Source: Hydractinia symbiolongicarpus (taxonomy: Eukaryota; Cnidaria; Hydrozoa; Anthoathecata; Hydractiniidae). Taken from it: 64,000 nt of DNA. The stretch lies in the NCBI RefSeq assembly GCF_029227915.1, contig NC_079876.1, positions 39,043,828 to 39,107,827 of the forward strand, given 5' to 3'. The notes beneath the pieces were generated by a model. It was not told where the DNA came from, did no database searches, and saw nothing but the letters and a program-made list of their open reading frames with translations. Shown in pieces: positions 34,660-48,113 of this stretch (positions are counted from its first letter, which is position 1; each line of letters opens with the position of its first letter). The translations under genes were made by a program, and so were the position numbers.

Positions 34660-37600
34660 CAGGGAGTAAACGCATTTCCCGAACGATTTCTTAAATTATT
34701 ATATCACCACTAAAACGCATGAGACTTGTTGTTTTCAAGAATGTTTTCATTTTTGATGAGACGCTGAATAAAAGCAGTTTAATCGCCGGCAAACGAAAAC
34801 CCCCGATTTCCCGTAAATCCCAGGCTTGGCACGTATAGTCGAATGTATACAAAGAAAGTACGCTGTGAGTAAACTCATTTCCAGAACGATTTTTTAAATT
34901 ATTTTTTCACCACTAAAACGCATAAGACTTGTAGTTTTTAAAAATGTTTTCATTTTTGATGAGATGCTGAATAACAGAAGTTTAATCGCCGGCAAAGGAA
35001 AACCCGCGATTTCCCGTAAATCCCGGCTTGGCCCGTATAGTCAAAAGTATACAAAGAAAGTACCCAGGGAGTAAACTCATTTCCCGAACGATTTTTTAAA
35101 TTATTTTTTCACTACTAAAACGCATGAGACTTGTAGTTTTCAAAAATGTTTTCACTTTTGATGAGACGCTGAATAAAAGCAGTTTAATCGCCGGCAAACG
35201 AAAACCTGCGATTTCCCTAAATCCCGGGCTCGGCCCGTATAGTCAAAAGTATACAAAGAAAGTACCCAGGGAGTAAACTCATTTCCAGAACAATTTTTTA
35301 AATTATTTTTTCAGCACTAAAACGCATAAGACTTGTAGTTTTTAAAAATGTTTTCATTTTTGATGAGACGCTGAATAAAAGAAGTTTAATCGCCTGCAAA
35401 CGAAAACCCGCGATTTCCCGTAAATCCAGGGCTTGGCCCGTATAGTCAAAAGTATACAAAGAAAGTACCCAGGAAGTAAACTCATTTCCTGAACGATTTT
35501 TTATATTATTTTTTTACCACTAAACGCATGAGACTTGTAGTTTTCAAAAATATTTTCTTATTTGATGGGACGCTGAATAAAAGAAGTTTAATCGCCGGCA
35601 AACGAAAATCGCGAATTTCCCGTAAATCCGGGGCTTGGCCCGTATAGTCGAATGTATACAAAGAAAGTACCCTGTGAGTAAACTCATTTTCAGAACGATT
35701 TTTTAAATTATTTTTTCACCACTAAAACGCATAAGACTTGTTGTTTTTAAAAATGTTTTCATTTTTGATGAGACGCTGAAGAAAAGAAGTTTAATCGCCG
35801 GCAAACGAAAACCCGCGATTTCCCGTAAATCCCGGGCTTGGCCCGTATAGTCAAAAGTATACAAAGAAAGTACCCAGGGAGTAAACTCATTTCCCGAACG
35901 ATTTTTTATATTATTTTTTTACCACTAAACGCATGAGACTTGTAGTTTTCAAAAATATTTTCATATTTGATGGGACGCTGAATAAAAGAAGTTTAATCGC
36001 CGGCAAACGAAAATCCGCCATTTCCCGTAAATCCCGGACTCGGCCCGTATAGTCAAAAGTATACAAAGAAAGTACCCAGGGAGTAAACTCATTTCCCGAA
36101 CGATTTTTTAAATTATTTTTTCACCACTAAAACGCACGAGACTTGTAGTTTTCAAAAATGTTTTCATTTTTGATGAGACGCTTAATGAAAGATGTTTAAT
36201 CGCCGGCAAACGAAATCCCGCGTTTTCCCGTAAATCCGGGGCTTGGCCCGTATAGTCGAATGTATACAAAGAAAATACCCAGGGAGTAAACTCATTTCCC
36301 GAACGATTTTTTAAATTTTTTTTTCACCACTAAAACGCATGAGACTTGTAGTTTTCAAAAATGTTTTCATTTTTGATGAGACGCTTAATGAAAGATGTTT
36401 AATCGCCGGAAAACGAAAACCCGCGATTTCCGTAAATCCCGGGCTTGGCCCGTATAGTCGAATGTATACAAAGAAAGTACCCACGGAGTACACTCATTTC
36501 CCGAACGATTTTTTATATTATTTTTTTAGCACTAAACGCAAGAGACTTGTAGTTTTCAAAAATATTTTCATATTTGATGGGACGCTGAATAAAAGAAGTT
36601 TAATCGCCGGCAAACGAAAATCCGCCATTTCCCGTAAATCCCGGACTCGGCCCGTATAGTCAAAAGTATACAAAGAAAGTACCCAGGGAGTAAACTCATT
36701 TCCCGAACGATTTTTTAAATTATTTTTTCACCACTAAAACGCATGAGACTTGTAGTTTTCAAAAATGTTTTCATTTTTGATGAAACGCTTAATGAAAGAG
36801 GTTTAATCGCCGGCAAACGAAATCCTGCGTTTTCCCGTAAATTCGGGGCTTGGCCCGTATAGTCGAATGTATACAAAGAAAGTACCCTGTGAGTAAACTC
36901 ATTTCCAGAACGATTTTTAAAATTATTTTTTCACCACTAAAACGCATAAGACTTGTAGTTTTTAAAAATGTTTTCATTTTTGATGAGACGCTAAATAAAA
37001 GAAGTTTAATCGCCGGCAAACGAAAACCCGCGATTTCCCGTAAATCCCGGCTTGGTCCGTATAGTCAAAAGTATACAAAGAAAGTACCCAGGAAGTAAAC
37101 TCATTTCCCGAACGATTTTTTAAATTATTTTTTCACCACTAAAACGCATGAGACTTGTAGTTTTCAAAAATGTTTTCATTTTTGATGAAACGCTGAATAA
37201 AAGAAGTTTAATCGCCGGCAAACGAAAACTCGCGATTTCCCGTAAATCCCGGGCTTGGCCCGTATAGTCAAAAGTATACAAAGAAAGTACCCAGGGAGTA
37301 AACGCATTTCCCGAACGATTTTTTAAATTACTTTTTCACCACTAAAACGCATGAGACTTGTACTTTTCAAAAATGTTTTCATTTTTGATGAGACGCTGAA
37401 TAAAAGAAGTTTAATCGCCGGCAAACGAAAACCTGCGATTTCCCGTAAATCCTTGGCTCGGCCCATATAGTCAAAAGTATACAAAGAAAGTACCCAGGGA
37501 GTAAACTCCTTTCCCGAACGATTTCTTAAATTATTATTTCACCACTAAAACGCATGAGACTTGTAGTTTTCAAGAATGTTTTCATTTTTGATGAGACGCT

Positions 37601-40600
37601 GAATAAAAGCAGTTTAATCGCCGGCAAACGAAAACCCGCGATTTCCCGTAAATCCCAGGCTTGGCACGTATAGTCGAATGTATACAAAGAAAGTACGCTG
37701 TGAGTAAACTCATTTCCAGAACGATTTTTTAAATTATTTTTTCACCACTAAAACGCATAAGACTTGTAGTTTTTAAAAATGTTTTCATTTTTGATGAGAT
37801 GCTGAATAAAAGAAGTTTAATCGCCGGCAAAGGAAAACCCGCGATTTCCCGTAAATCCCGGCTTGGCCCGTATAGTCAATAGTATACAAAGAAAGTACCC
37901 AGGGAGTAAACTCATTTCCCGAACGATTTTTTAAATTATTTTTTCACCACTAAAACGCATGAGACTTGTAGTTTTCAAGAATGTTTTCATTTTTGATGAG
38001 ACGCTGAATAAAATCAGTTTAATCGCCGGCAAACGAAAACCTGCGATTTCCCTAAATCCCGGGCTCGGCCCGTATAGTCAAAAGTATACAAAGAAAGTAC
38101 CCAGGGAGTAAACTCATTTCCAGAACGATTTTTTAAATTATTTTTTCAGCATTAAAACGCATAGGACTTGTAGTTTTTAAAAATGTTTTCATTTTTGATG
38201 AGACGCTGAATAAAAGAAGTTTAATCGCCGGCAAACGAAAACCCGCGATTTCCCGTAAATCCAGGGCTTGGCCCGTATAGTCAAAAGTATACAAAGAAAG
38301 TACCCAGGGAGTAAACTCATTTCCCGAACAATTTTTTATATTATTTTTTTACCACTAAACGCATGAGACTTGTAGTTTTCAAAAATATTTTCATATTTGA
38401 TGGGACGCTGAATAAAAAAAGTTTAATCGCCGGCAAACGAAAATCGCGAATTTCCCGTAAATCCGGGGCTTGGCCCGTATAGTCGAATGTATACAAAGAA
38501 AGTACCCTGTGAGTAAACTCATTTCCAGAACGCTTTTTTAAATTATTTTTTCACCACTAAAACGCATAAGACTTGTAGTTTTTAAAAATGTTTTCATTTT
38601 TGATGAGACGCTGAATAAAAGAAGTTTAATCGCCGGCAAACGAAAACCCGCGATTTCCCGTAAATCCTGGGCTTGGCCCGTATAGTCAAAAGTATACAAA
38701 GAAAGTACCCAGGGAGTAAACTCATTTCCCGAACGATTTCTTAAATTATTATTTCACCACTAAAACGCATGAGACTTGTAGTTTTCAAGAATGTTTTCAT
38801 TTTTGATGAGACGCTGAATAAAAGCAGTTTAATCGCCGGCAAACGAAAACCCGCGATTTCCCGTAAATCCCAGGCTTGGCACGTATAGTCGAATGTATAC
38901 AAAGAAAGTACGCTGTGAGTAAACTCATTTCCAGAACGATTTTTTAAATTATTTTTTCACCACTAAAACGCATAAGACTTGTAGTTTTTAAAAATGTTTT
39001 CATTTTTGATGAGATGCTGAATAAAAGAAGTTTAATCGCCGGCAAAGGAAAACTCGCGATTTCCCGTAAATCCCGGGCTTGGCCCGTATAGTCAAAAGTA
39101 TACAAAGAAAGTACCCAGGGAGTAAACGCATTTCCCGAACGATTTTTTAAATTACTTTTTCACCACTAAAACGCATGAGACTTGTAGTTTTCAAAAATGT
39201 TTTCATTTTTGATGAGACGCTGAATAAAAGAAGTTTAATCGCCGGCAAACGAAAACCTGCGATTTCCCGTAAATCCTGGACTCGGCCCGTATAGTCAAAA
39301 GTATACAAAGAAAGTACCCAGGGAGTAAACCCCTTTCCCGAACGATTTCTTAAATTATTATTTCACCACTAAAACGCATGAGACTTGTAGTTTTCAAGAA
39401 TGTTTTCATTTTTGATGAGACGCTGAATAAAAGCAGTTTCATCGCCAGCAAACGAAAACCCGCGATTTCCCGTAAATCCCAGGCTTGGCACGTATAGTCG
39501 AATGTATACAAAGAAAGTACGCTGTGAGTAAACTCATTTCCAGAACGATTTTTTAAATTATTTTTTCACCACTAAAACGCATAAAACTTGTAGTTTTTAA
39601 AAATGTTTTCATTTTTGATGAGATGCTGAATAAAAAAAGTTTAATCGCCGGCAAAGGAAAACCCGCGATTTCCCGTAAATCCCGGCTTGGCCCGTATAGT
39701 CAAAAGTATACAAAGAAAGTACCCAGGGAGTAAACTCATTTCCCGAACGATTTTTTAAATTATTTTTTCACTACTAAAACGCATGAGACTTGTAGTTTTC
39801 AAAAATGTTTTCACTTTTGATGAGACGCTGAATAAAATCAGTTTAATCGCCGGCAAACGAAAACCTGCGATTTCCCTAAATCCCGGGCTCGGCCCGTATA
39901 GTCAAAAGTATACAAAGAAAGTACCCAGGGAGTAAACTCATTTCCAGAACGATTTTTTAAATTATTTTTTCAGCACTAAAACGCATAAGACTTGTAGTTT
40001 TTAAAAATGTTTTCATTTTTGATGAGACGCTGAATAAAAGAAGTTTAATCGCCGGCAAACGAAAACCCGCGATTTCCCGTAAATCCAGGGCTTGGCCCGT
40101 ATAGTCAAAAGTATACAAAGAAAGTACCCAGGGAGTAAACTCATTTCCCGAACAATTTTTTATGTTATTTTTTTACCACTAAACGCATGAGACTTGTAGT
40201 TTTCAAAAATATTTTCATATTTGATGGGACGCTGAATAAAAGAAGTTTAATCGCCGGCAAACGAAAATCGCGAATTTCCCGTAAATCCGGGGCTTGGCCC
40301 GTATAGTCGAATGTATATAAAGAAAGTACCCTGTGAGTAAACTCATTTCCAGAACGATTTTTTAAATTATTTTTTCACCACTAAAACGCATAAGACTTGT
40401 AGTTTTTAAAAATGTTTTCATTTTTGATGAGATGCTGAATAAAAGAAGTTTAATCGCCGGCAAAGGAAAACCCGCGATTTCCCGTAAATCCTGGCTTGGC
40501 CCGTATAGTCAAAAGTATACAAAGAAAGTACCCAGGGAGTAAACTCATTTCCCGAACGATTTTTTAAATTATTTTTTCACTACTAAAACGCATGAGACTT

Positions 40601-41160
40601 GTAGTTTTCAAAAATGTTTTCACTTTTGATGAGACGCTGAATAAAATCAGTTTAATCGCCGGCAAACGAAAACCTGCGATTTCCCTAAATCCCGGGCTCG
40701 GCCCGTATAGTCAAAAGTATACAAAGAAAGTACCCAGGGAGTAAACTCATTTCCAGAACGATTTTTTAAATTATTTTTTCAGCACTAAAACGCATAAGAC
40801 TTGTAGTTTTTAAAAATGTTTTCATTTTTGATGAGACGCTGAATAAAAGAAGTTTAATCGCCGGCAAACGAAAATCCGCGATTTCCCGTAAATCCAGGGC
40901 TTGGCCCGTATAGTCAAAAGTATACAAAGAAAGTACCCATGGAGTAAACTCATTTCCCGAACAATTTTTTATATTATTTTTTTACCACTAAACGCATGAG
41001 ACTTGTAGTTTTCAAAAATATTTTCATATTTGATGGGACGCTGAATAAAAGAAGTTTAATCGCCGGCAAACGAAAATCGCGAATTTCCCGTAAATCCGGG
41101 GCTTGGCCCGTATAGTCGAATGTATACAAAGAAAGTACCCTGTGAGTAAACTCATTTCCA
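34660..41160 (-). repeat. Nested duplications of a CGCTGTGAG / TCGCGAATTTCCC block
   Basis: Marker variants give constant offsets: CGCTGTGAG at 34861, 37696 and 39520 (offsets 2835 = 14 monomers and 1824 = nine monomers), and CGCGAATTTCC near 35607, 38442, 40269 and 41078 (the last two 809 bp = four monomers apart). The same block has therefore been copied at least three times with different period lengths. Confidence 0.8.
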
Positions 41161-44100
41161 GAACGATTTTTTAAATTATTTTTTCACCACTAAAACGCAC
41201 GAGACTTGTAGTTTTCAAAAATGTTTTCATTTTTGATGAAACGCTTAATGAAAGAGGTTTAATCGCCGGCAAACGAAATCCCGCGTTTTCCCGTAAATTC
41301 GGGGCTTGGCCCGTATAGTCGAATGTATACAAAGAAAGTACCCTGTGAGTAAACTCATTTCCAGAACGATTTTTAAAATTATTTTTTCACCACTAAAACG
41401 CATAAGACTTGTAGTTTTTAAAAATGTTTTCATTTTTGATGAGACGCTGAATAAAAGAAGTTTAATCGCCGGCAAACGAAAACCCGCGATTTCCCGTAAA
41501 TCCCGGGCTTGGCCCGTATAGTCAAAAGTATACAAAGAAAGTACCCAGGGAGTAAACTCATTTCCCGAACGATTTTTTATATTATTTTTTTACCACTAAA
41601 CGCATGAGACTTGTAGTTTTCAAAAATATTTTCATATTTGATGGGACGCTGAATAAAAGAAGTTTAATCGCCGGCAAACGAAAATCCGCCATTTCCCGTA
41701 AATCCGGGGCTTGGCCCGTATAGTCGAATGTATACAAAGAAAGTACCCTGTGAGTAAACTCATTTCCAGAACGATTTTTTAAATTATTTTTTCACCACTA
41801 AAACGCACGAGACTTGTAGTTTTCAAAAATGTTTTCATTTTTGATGAAACGCTTAATGAAAGAGGTTTAATCGCCGGCAAACGAAATCCCGCGTTTTCCC
41901 GTAAATTCGGGGCTTGGCCCGTATAGTCGAATGTATACAAAGAAAGTACCCTGTGAGTAAACTCATTTCCAGAACGATTTTTAAAATTATTTTTTCACCA
42001 CTAAAACGCATAAGACTTGTAGTTTTTAAAAATGTTTTCATTTTTGATGAGACGCTGAATAAAAGAAGTTTAATCGCCGGCAAACGAAAACCCGCGATTT
42101 CCCGTAAATCCCGGGCTTGGCCCGTATAGTCAAAAGTATACAAAGAAAGTACCCAGGGAGTAAACTCATTTCCCGAACGATTTTTTATATTATTTTTTTA
42201 CCACTAAACGCATGAGACTTGTAGTTTTCAAAAATATTTTCATATTTGATGGGACGCTGAATAAAAGAAGTTTAATCGCCGGCAAACGAAAATCCGCCAT
42301 TTCCCGTAAATCCCGGACTCGGCCCGTATAGTCAAAAGTATACAAAGGAAGTACCCAGGGAGTAAACTCATTTCCCGAACGATTTTTTAAATTATTTTTT
42401 CACCACTAAAACGCATGAGACTTGTAGTTTTCAAAAATGTTTTCATTTTTGATGAAACGCTTAATGAAAGAGGTTTAATCGCCGGCAAACGAAATCCTGC
42501 GTTTTCCCGTAAATTCGGGGCTTGGCCCGTATAGTCGAATGTATACAAAGAAAGTACCCTTTGAGTAAACTCAGTTCCAGAACGATTTTTAAAATTATTT
42601 TTTCACCACTAAAACGCATAAGACTTGTAGTTTTTAAAAATGTTTTCATTTTTGATGAGACGCTGAATAAAAGAAGTTTAATCGCCGGCAAACGAAAACC
42701 CGCGATTTCCCGTAAATCCCGGGCTTGGCCCGTATAGTCAAAAGTATACAAAGAAAGTACCCAGGGAGTAAACTCATTTCCCGAACGATTTTTTATATTA
42801 TTTTTTTACCACTAAACGCATGAGACTTGTAGTTTTCAAAAATATTTTCATATTTGATGGGACGCTGAATAAAAGAAGTTTAATCGCCGGCAAACGAAAA
42901 TCCGCCATTTCCCGTAAATCCGGGGCTTGGCCCGTATAGTCGAATGTATACAAAGAAAGTACCCTGTGAGTAAAATCATTTCCAGAACGATTTTTTAAAT
43001 TATTTTTTCACCACTAAAACGCACGAGACTTGTAGTTTTCAAAAATGTTTTCATTTTTGATGAAACGCTTAATGAAAGAGGTTTAATCGCCGGCAAACGA
43101 AATCCCGCGTTTTCCCGTAAATTCGGGGCTTGGCCCGTATAGTCGAATGTATACAAAGAAAGTACCCTGTGAGTAAACTCATTTCCAGAACGATTTTTAA
43201 AATTATTTTTTCACCACTAAAACGCATAAGACTTGTAGTTTTTAAAAATGTTTTCATTTTTGATGAGACGCTGAATAAAAGAAGTTTAATCGCCGGCAAA
43301 CGAAAACCCGCGATTTCCCGTAAATCCCGGGCTTGGCCCGTATAGTCAAAAGTATACAAAGAAAGTACCCAGGGAGTAAACTCATTTCCCGAACGATTTT
43401 TTATATTATTTTTTTACCACTAAACGCATGAGACTTGTAGTTTTCAAAAATATTTTCATATTTGATGGGACGCTGAATAAAAGAAGTTTAATCGCCGGCA
43501 AACGAAAATCCGCCATTTCCCGTAAATCCCGGACTCGGCCCGTATAGTCAAAAGTATACAAAGGAAGTACCCAGGGAGTAAACTCATTTCCCGAACGATT
43601 TTTTAAATTATTTTTTCACCACTAAAACGCATGAGACTTGTAGTTTTCAAAAATGTTTTCATTTTTGATGAAACGCTTAATGAAAGAGGTTTAATCGCCG
43701 GCAAACGAAATCCTGCGTTTTCCCGTAAATTCGGGGCTTGGCCCGTATAGTCGAATGTATACAAAGAAAGTACCCTTTGAGTAAACTCATTTCCAGAACG
43801 ATTTTTAAAATTATTTTTTCACCACTAAAACGCATAAGACTTGTAGTTTTTAAAAATGTTTTCATTTTTGATGAGACGCTAAATAAAAGAAGTTTAATCG
43901 CCGGCAAATGAAATCCCGCGTTTTCCCGTAAATTCGGGGCTTGGCCAGTATAGTCGAATGTATACAAAGAAAGTACCCTGTGAGTAAACTCATTTCCAGA
44001 ACGATTTTTAAAATTATTTTTTCACCACTAAAACGCATAAGACTTGTAGTTTTTAAAAATGTTTTCATTTTTGATGAGACGCTGAATAAAAGAAGTTTAA

Positions 44101-44600
44101 TCGCCGGCAAACGAAAACCCGCGATTTCCCGTAAATCCCAGGCTTGGCCCGTATAGTCAAAAGTATACAAAGAAAGTACCCAGGGAGTAAACTCATTTCC
44201 CGAACGATTTTTTATATTATTTGTTTACCACTAAACGCATGAGACTTGTAGTTTTCAAAAATATTTTCATATTTGATGGGACGCTGAATAAAAGAAGTTT
44301 AATCGCCGGCAAACGAAAATCCGCCATTTCCCGTAAATCCCGGACTCGGCCCGTATAGTCAAAAATATACAAAGAAAGTACCCAGGGAGTACACTCATTT
44401 CCCGAACGATTTTTTAAATTATTTTTTCACCACTAAAACGCATGAGACTTGTAGTTTTCAAAAATGTTTTCATTTTTGATGAAACGCTTAATGAAAGAGG
44501 TTTAATCGCCGGCAAACGAAATCCTGCGTTTTCCCGTAAATTCGGGGCTTGGCCCGTATAGTCGAATGTATACAAAGAAAGTACCCTGTGAGTAAACTCA
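40970..44600 (-). repeat. 608-bp trimeric higher-order repeat
   Basis: A three-monomer unit: one with TTTGATGGGACGC and CCGCCATTTCCCG, one with GATGAAACGCTTAATGAAAG and TAAATTCGGGGCTTGG, one with CGATTTTTAAAATTATT. The GATGAAACGCTTAATG monomer recurs at 41235, 41843, 42451, 43059 and 43667, exactly 608 bp apart, then at 44478 (811 bp, one extra monomer). Single related copies are seen near 33.14 and 36.78 kb. Confidence 0.93.
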
Positions 44601-46040
44601 TTTCCAGAACGATTTTTAAAATTATTTTTTCACCACTAAAACGCATAAGACTTGTAGTTTTTAAAAATGTTTTCATTTTTGATGAGACGCTAAATAAAAG
44701 AAGTTTAATCGCCGGCAAACGAAAACCCGCGATTTTCCGTAAATCCCGGCTTGGCACGTATAGTCAAAAGTATACAAAGAAAGTACCCAGGAAGTAAACT
44801 TATTTCCCGAACGATTTTTTAAATTATTTTTTCACCACTAAAACGCATGAGACTTGTAGTTTTCAAAAATGTTTTCATTTTTGATGAGACGCTGAATAAA
44901 AGAAGTTTAATCGCCGGCAAACGAAAACTCGCGATTTCCCGTAAATCCCGGGCTTGGCCCGTATAGTCAAAAGTATACAAAGAAAGTACCCAGGGAGTAA
45001 ACTCATTTTCCGAACGATTTTTTAAATTACTTTTTCACCACTAAAACGCATGAGACTTGTAGTTTTCAAAAATGTTTTCATTTTTGATGAGACGCTGAAT
45101 AAAAGAAGTTTAATCGCCGGCAAACGAAAACCTGCGATTTCCCGTAAATCCTGGACTCGGCCCGTATAGTCAAAAGTATACAAAGAAAGTACCCAGGGAG
45201 TAAACGCATTTCCCAAACGATTTTTTAAATTATTATTTCACCACTAAAGCACATGAGACTTGTAGTTTTTAAAAAAGTTTTCATTTTTGATGAGACGCTG
45301 AATAAAAGAAGTTTAATCGCCGGCAAACGAAAACCCGCGATTTCCCGTAAATCCCAGACTCGGCCCGTATAGTTAAAAGTATACAAGGTAAGTACCCAGT
45401 GAGTAAACTCATTTCCCGAACGATTTTTTAAATTATTTTTTCAGCACTAAAACGCATAAGACTTGTAGTTTTCAAAAATGTTTTCATTTTTGATGAGACG
45501 CTGAATAAAAGAAGTTTAATCGCCGGCAAACGAAAACTCGCGATTTCCCGTAAATCCCGGGCTTGGCCCGTATAGTCAAAAGTATACAAAGAAAGTACCC
45601 AGGGAGTAAACGCATTTCCCGAACGATTTTTTAAATTACTTTTTCACCACTAAAACACATGAGACTTGTAGTTTTCAAAAATGTTTTCATTTTTGATGAG
45701 ACGCTGAATAAAAGAAGTTTAATCGCCGGCAAACGAAAACCTGCGATTTCCCGTAACTCCTGGACTCGGCCCGTATAGTCAAAAGTATACAAAGAAAGTA
45801 CCCAGGGAGTAAACTCATTTCCCGAACGATTTTTTAAATTATTTTTTCAGCACTAAAACGCATAAGACTTGTAGTTTTTAAAAATGTTTTCATTTTTGAT
45901 GAGACGCTAAATAAAAGAAGTTTAATCGCCGGCAAACGAAAACCCGCGATTTCCCGTAAATCCCGGCTTGGTCCGTATAGTCAAAAGTATACAAAGAAAG
46001 TACCCAGGAAGTAAACTCATTTCCCGAACGATTTTTTAAA

Positions 46041-46108
46041 TTATTTGTTCACCACTAAAACGCATGAGACTTGTACAAGTCTCATGCGTTTTAGTGGTGA
46101 AAAAGTAA
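46041..46108. repeat. Spacerless palindromic orientation switch, reverse to forward
   Basis: Perfect symmetry around 46074/46075 (ACTTGT meeting ACAAGT) extends through CGCATGAGACTTGT, CACCACTAAAA and TTCACC on the left and their complements on the right, with two mismatches next in the A-rich linker and high similarity beyond. There is no spacer between the arms. Confidence 0.95.
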
Positions 46109-47054
46109 TTTAAAAAATCGTTCGGGAAATGAGTTTACTCCCTGGGTACTTTCTTTGTATACTTTTGACTATACGGGCCAAGCCCGGGATTTACGGGAAA
46201 TTGCGAGTTTTCGTTTGCCGGCGATTAAACTTCTTTTATTCAGCGTCTCATCAAAAATGAAAACATTTTTAAAAACTACAAGTCTCATGCGTTTTAGAGG
46301 TGAAAAAATCATTTAAAAAATCGCTCGGGAAATGAGTTTACTTCCTGGGTACTTTCTTTGTATACTTTTGACTATACGGACCAAGCCGAGATTTAAGGAA
46401 ATCGCGGGTTTTCGTTTGCCGGCGATTAAACTTCTTTTATTTAGCGTCTCATCAAAAATGAAAACATTTTTAAAAACTACAAGTCTTATGCGTTTTAGTG
46501 CTGAAAAAATAATTTAAAAAATCGTTCGGGAAATGAGTTTACTTCCTGGGTACTTTCTTTGTATACTTTTGACTATACGGACCAAGCCGGGATTTACGGG
46601 AAATCGCGGGTTTTCGTTTGCCGGCGATTAAACTTCTTTTATTTAGCGTCTCATCAAAAATGAAAACATTTTTAAAAACTACAAGTCTTATGCGTTTTAG
46701 TGCTGGAAAAATAATTTAAAAAATCGTTCGGGAAATGAGTTTTCTCCCTGGGTACTTTCTTTGTATACTTTTGACTATACGGGCCGAGTCCAGGATTTAC
46801 GGGAAATCGCAGGTTTTTGTTTGCCGGCGATTAAACTTCTTTTATTCAGCGTCTCATCAAAAATGAAAACATTTTTGAAAACTACAAGTCTCATGCGTTT
46901 TAGTGGTGAAAAAGTAATTTAAAAAATCGTTCGGGAGATGCGTTTACTCCCTGGGTACTTTCTTTGTATACTTTTGACTATACGGGCCAAGCCCGGGATT
47001 TACGGGAAATCGCGAGTTTTCGTTTGCCGGCGATTAAACTTCTTTTATTCAGCG
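46075..47054 (+). repeat. Inverted 980-bp satellite island (about 4.8 monomers)
   Basis: Forward-oriented satellite between two reverse arrays. It matches the reverse complement of 49692-50671 with only a few differences, sharing private variants: GTTTTAGAGGTG, TCGCTCGGG, AAGCCGAGATTTAAGG, GTGCTGGAAAAATAA and GAGTTTTCTCC. Both flanks match the flanks of that block in direct orientation, so the island is an inversion in place. Confidence 0.92.
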
Positions 47055-47073
47055 ATGAGACGCTGAATAAAAG
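47042..47073. repeat. Inverted junction with 6-nt loop, forward to reverse
   Basis: CTTTTATTCAGCG (47042-47054), loop ATGAGA (47055-47060), CGCTGAATAAAAG (47061-47073). The arms continue outward with one early mismatch. This is the right end of the inverted island. Confidence 0.95.
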
Positions 47074-48113
47074 CAGTTTAATCGCCGGCAAACGAAAACC
47101 CGCGATTTCCCGTAAATCCCGGGCTTGGCACGTATAGTCGAATGTATACAAAGAAAGTACGCTGTGAGTAAACTGATATCCAGAACGATTTTTTAAATTA
47201 TTTTTTCACCACTAAAACGCATAAGACTTGTAGTTTTCAAAAATGTTTTCACTTTTGATGAGACGCTGAATAAAAGCAGTTTAATCGCCGGCAAACGAAA
47301 ACCTGCGATTTCCCTAAATCCCGGACTCGGCCCGTATAGTCAAAAGTATACAAAGAAAGTACCCAGGGAGTAAACTCATTTCCAGAACGATTTTTTAAAT
47401 TATTTTTTCAGCACTAAAACGCATAAGACTTGTAGTTTTTAAAAATGTTTTCATTTTTGATGAAACGCTAAATAAAAGAAGTTTAATCGCCGGCAAACGA
47501 AAACCCGCGATTTCCTTAAATCTCGGCTTGGTCCGTATAGTCAAAAGTATACAAAGAAAGTACCCAGGAAGTAAACTCATTTCCCGAGCGATTTTTTAAA
47601 TTATTTTTTCACCTCTAAAACGCATGAGACTTGTAGTTTTCAAAAATGTTTTCATTTTTGATGAGACGCTGAATAAAAGAAGTTTAATCGCCGGCAAACG
47701 AAAACTCGCAATTTCCCGTAAATCCCGGGCTTGGCCCGTATAGTCAAAAGTATACAAAGAAAGTACCCAGGGAGTAATCTCATTTCCCGAACGATTTTTT
47801 AAATTACTTTTTCACCACTAAAACGCATGAGACTTGTAGTTTTCAAGAATGTTTTCATTTTTGATGAGACGCTGAATAAAAGCAGTTTAATCGCCGGCAA
47901 ACGAAAACCCGAGATTTTCCGTAAATCCCGGGCTTGGCACGTATAGTCGAATGTATACAAAGAAAGTACGCTGTGAGTAAACTCATATCCAGAACGATTT
48001 TTTAAATTATTTTTTCACCACTAAAACGCATAAGACTTGTAGTTTTTAAAAATGTTTTCATTTTTGATGAGATGCTGAATAAAAGAAGTTTAATCGCCGG
48101 CAAACGAAAACCC

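Larger units (their letters stand above)
20983..46074 (-). repeat. 203-bp satellite array, reverse block 1
   Basis: About 124 monomers in reverse orientation, uninterrupted by any other element. Landmarks run in the opposite order: GTAAACTCATTTCC, CGATTTTTTAAATTATTTTT, CACCACTAAAACGCAT, the A/T hairpin, GATGAGACGCTGAATAAAAG, TTTAATCGCCGGCAAACGAAA, CCCGCGATTTCCCGTAAATCC and TATACAAAGAAAGTACCC. Nothing gene-like is present. Internal duplications are listed separately. Confidence 0.97.

Noticed and set aside
46075-47054. A second transposon or foreign insert between the two inverted junctions
   Set aside because: The island is ordinary satellite matching 49692-50671 in reverse, with no terminal repeats or coding sequence of its own.
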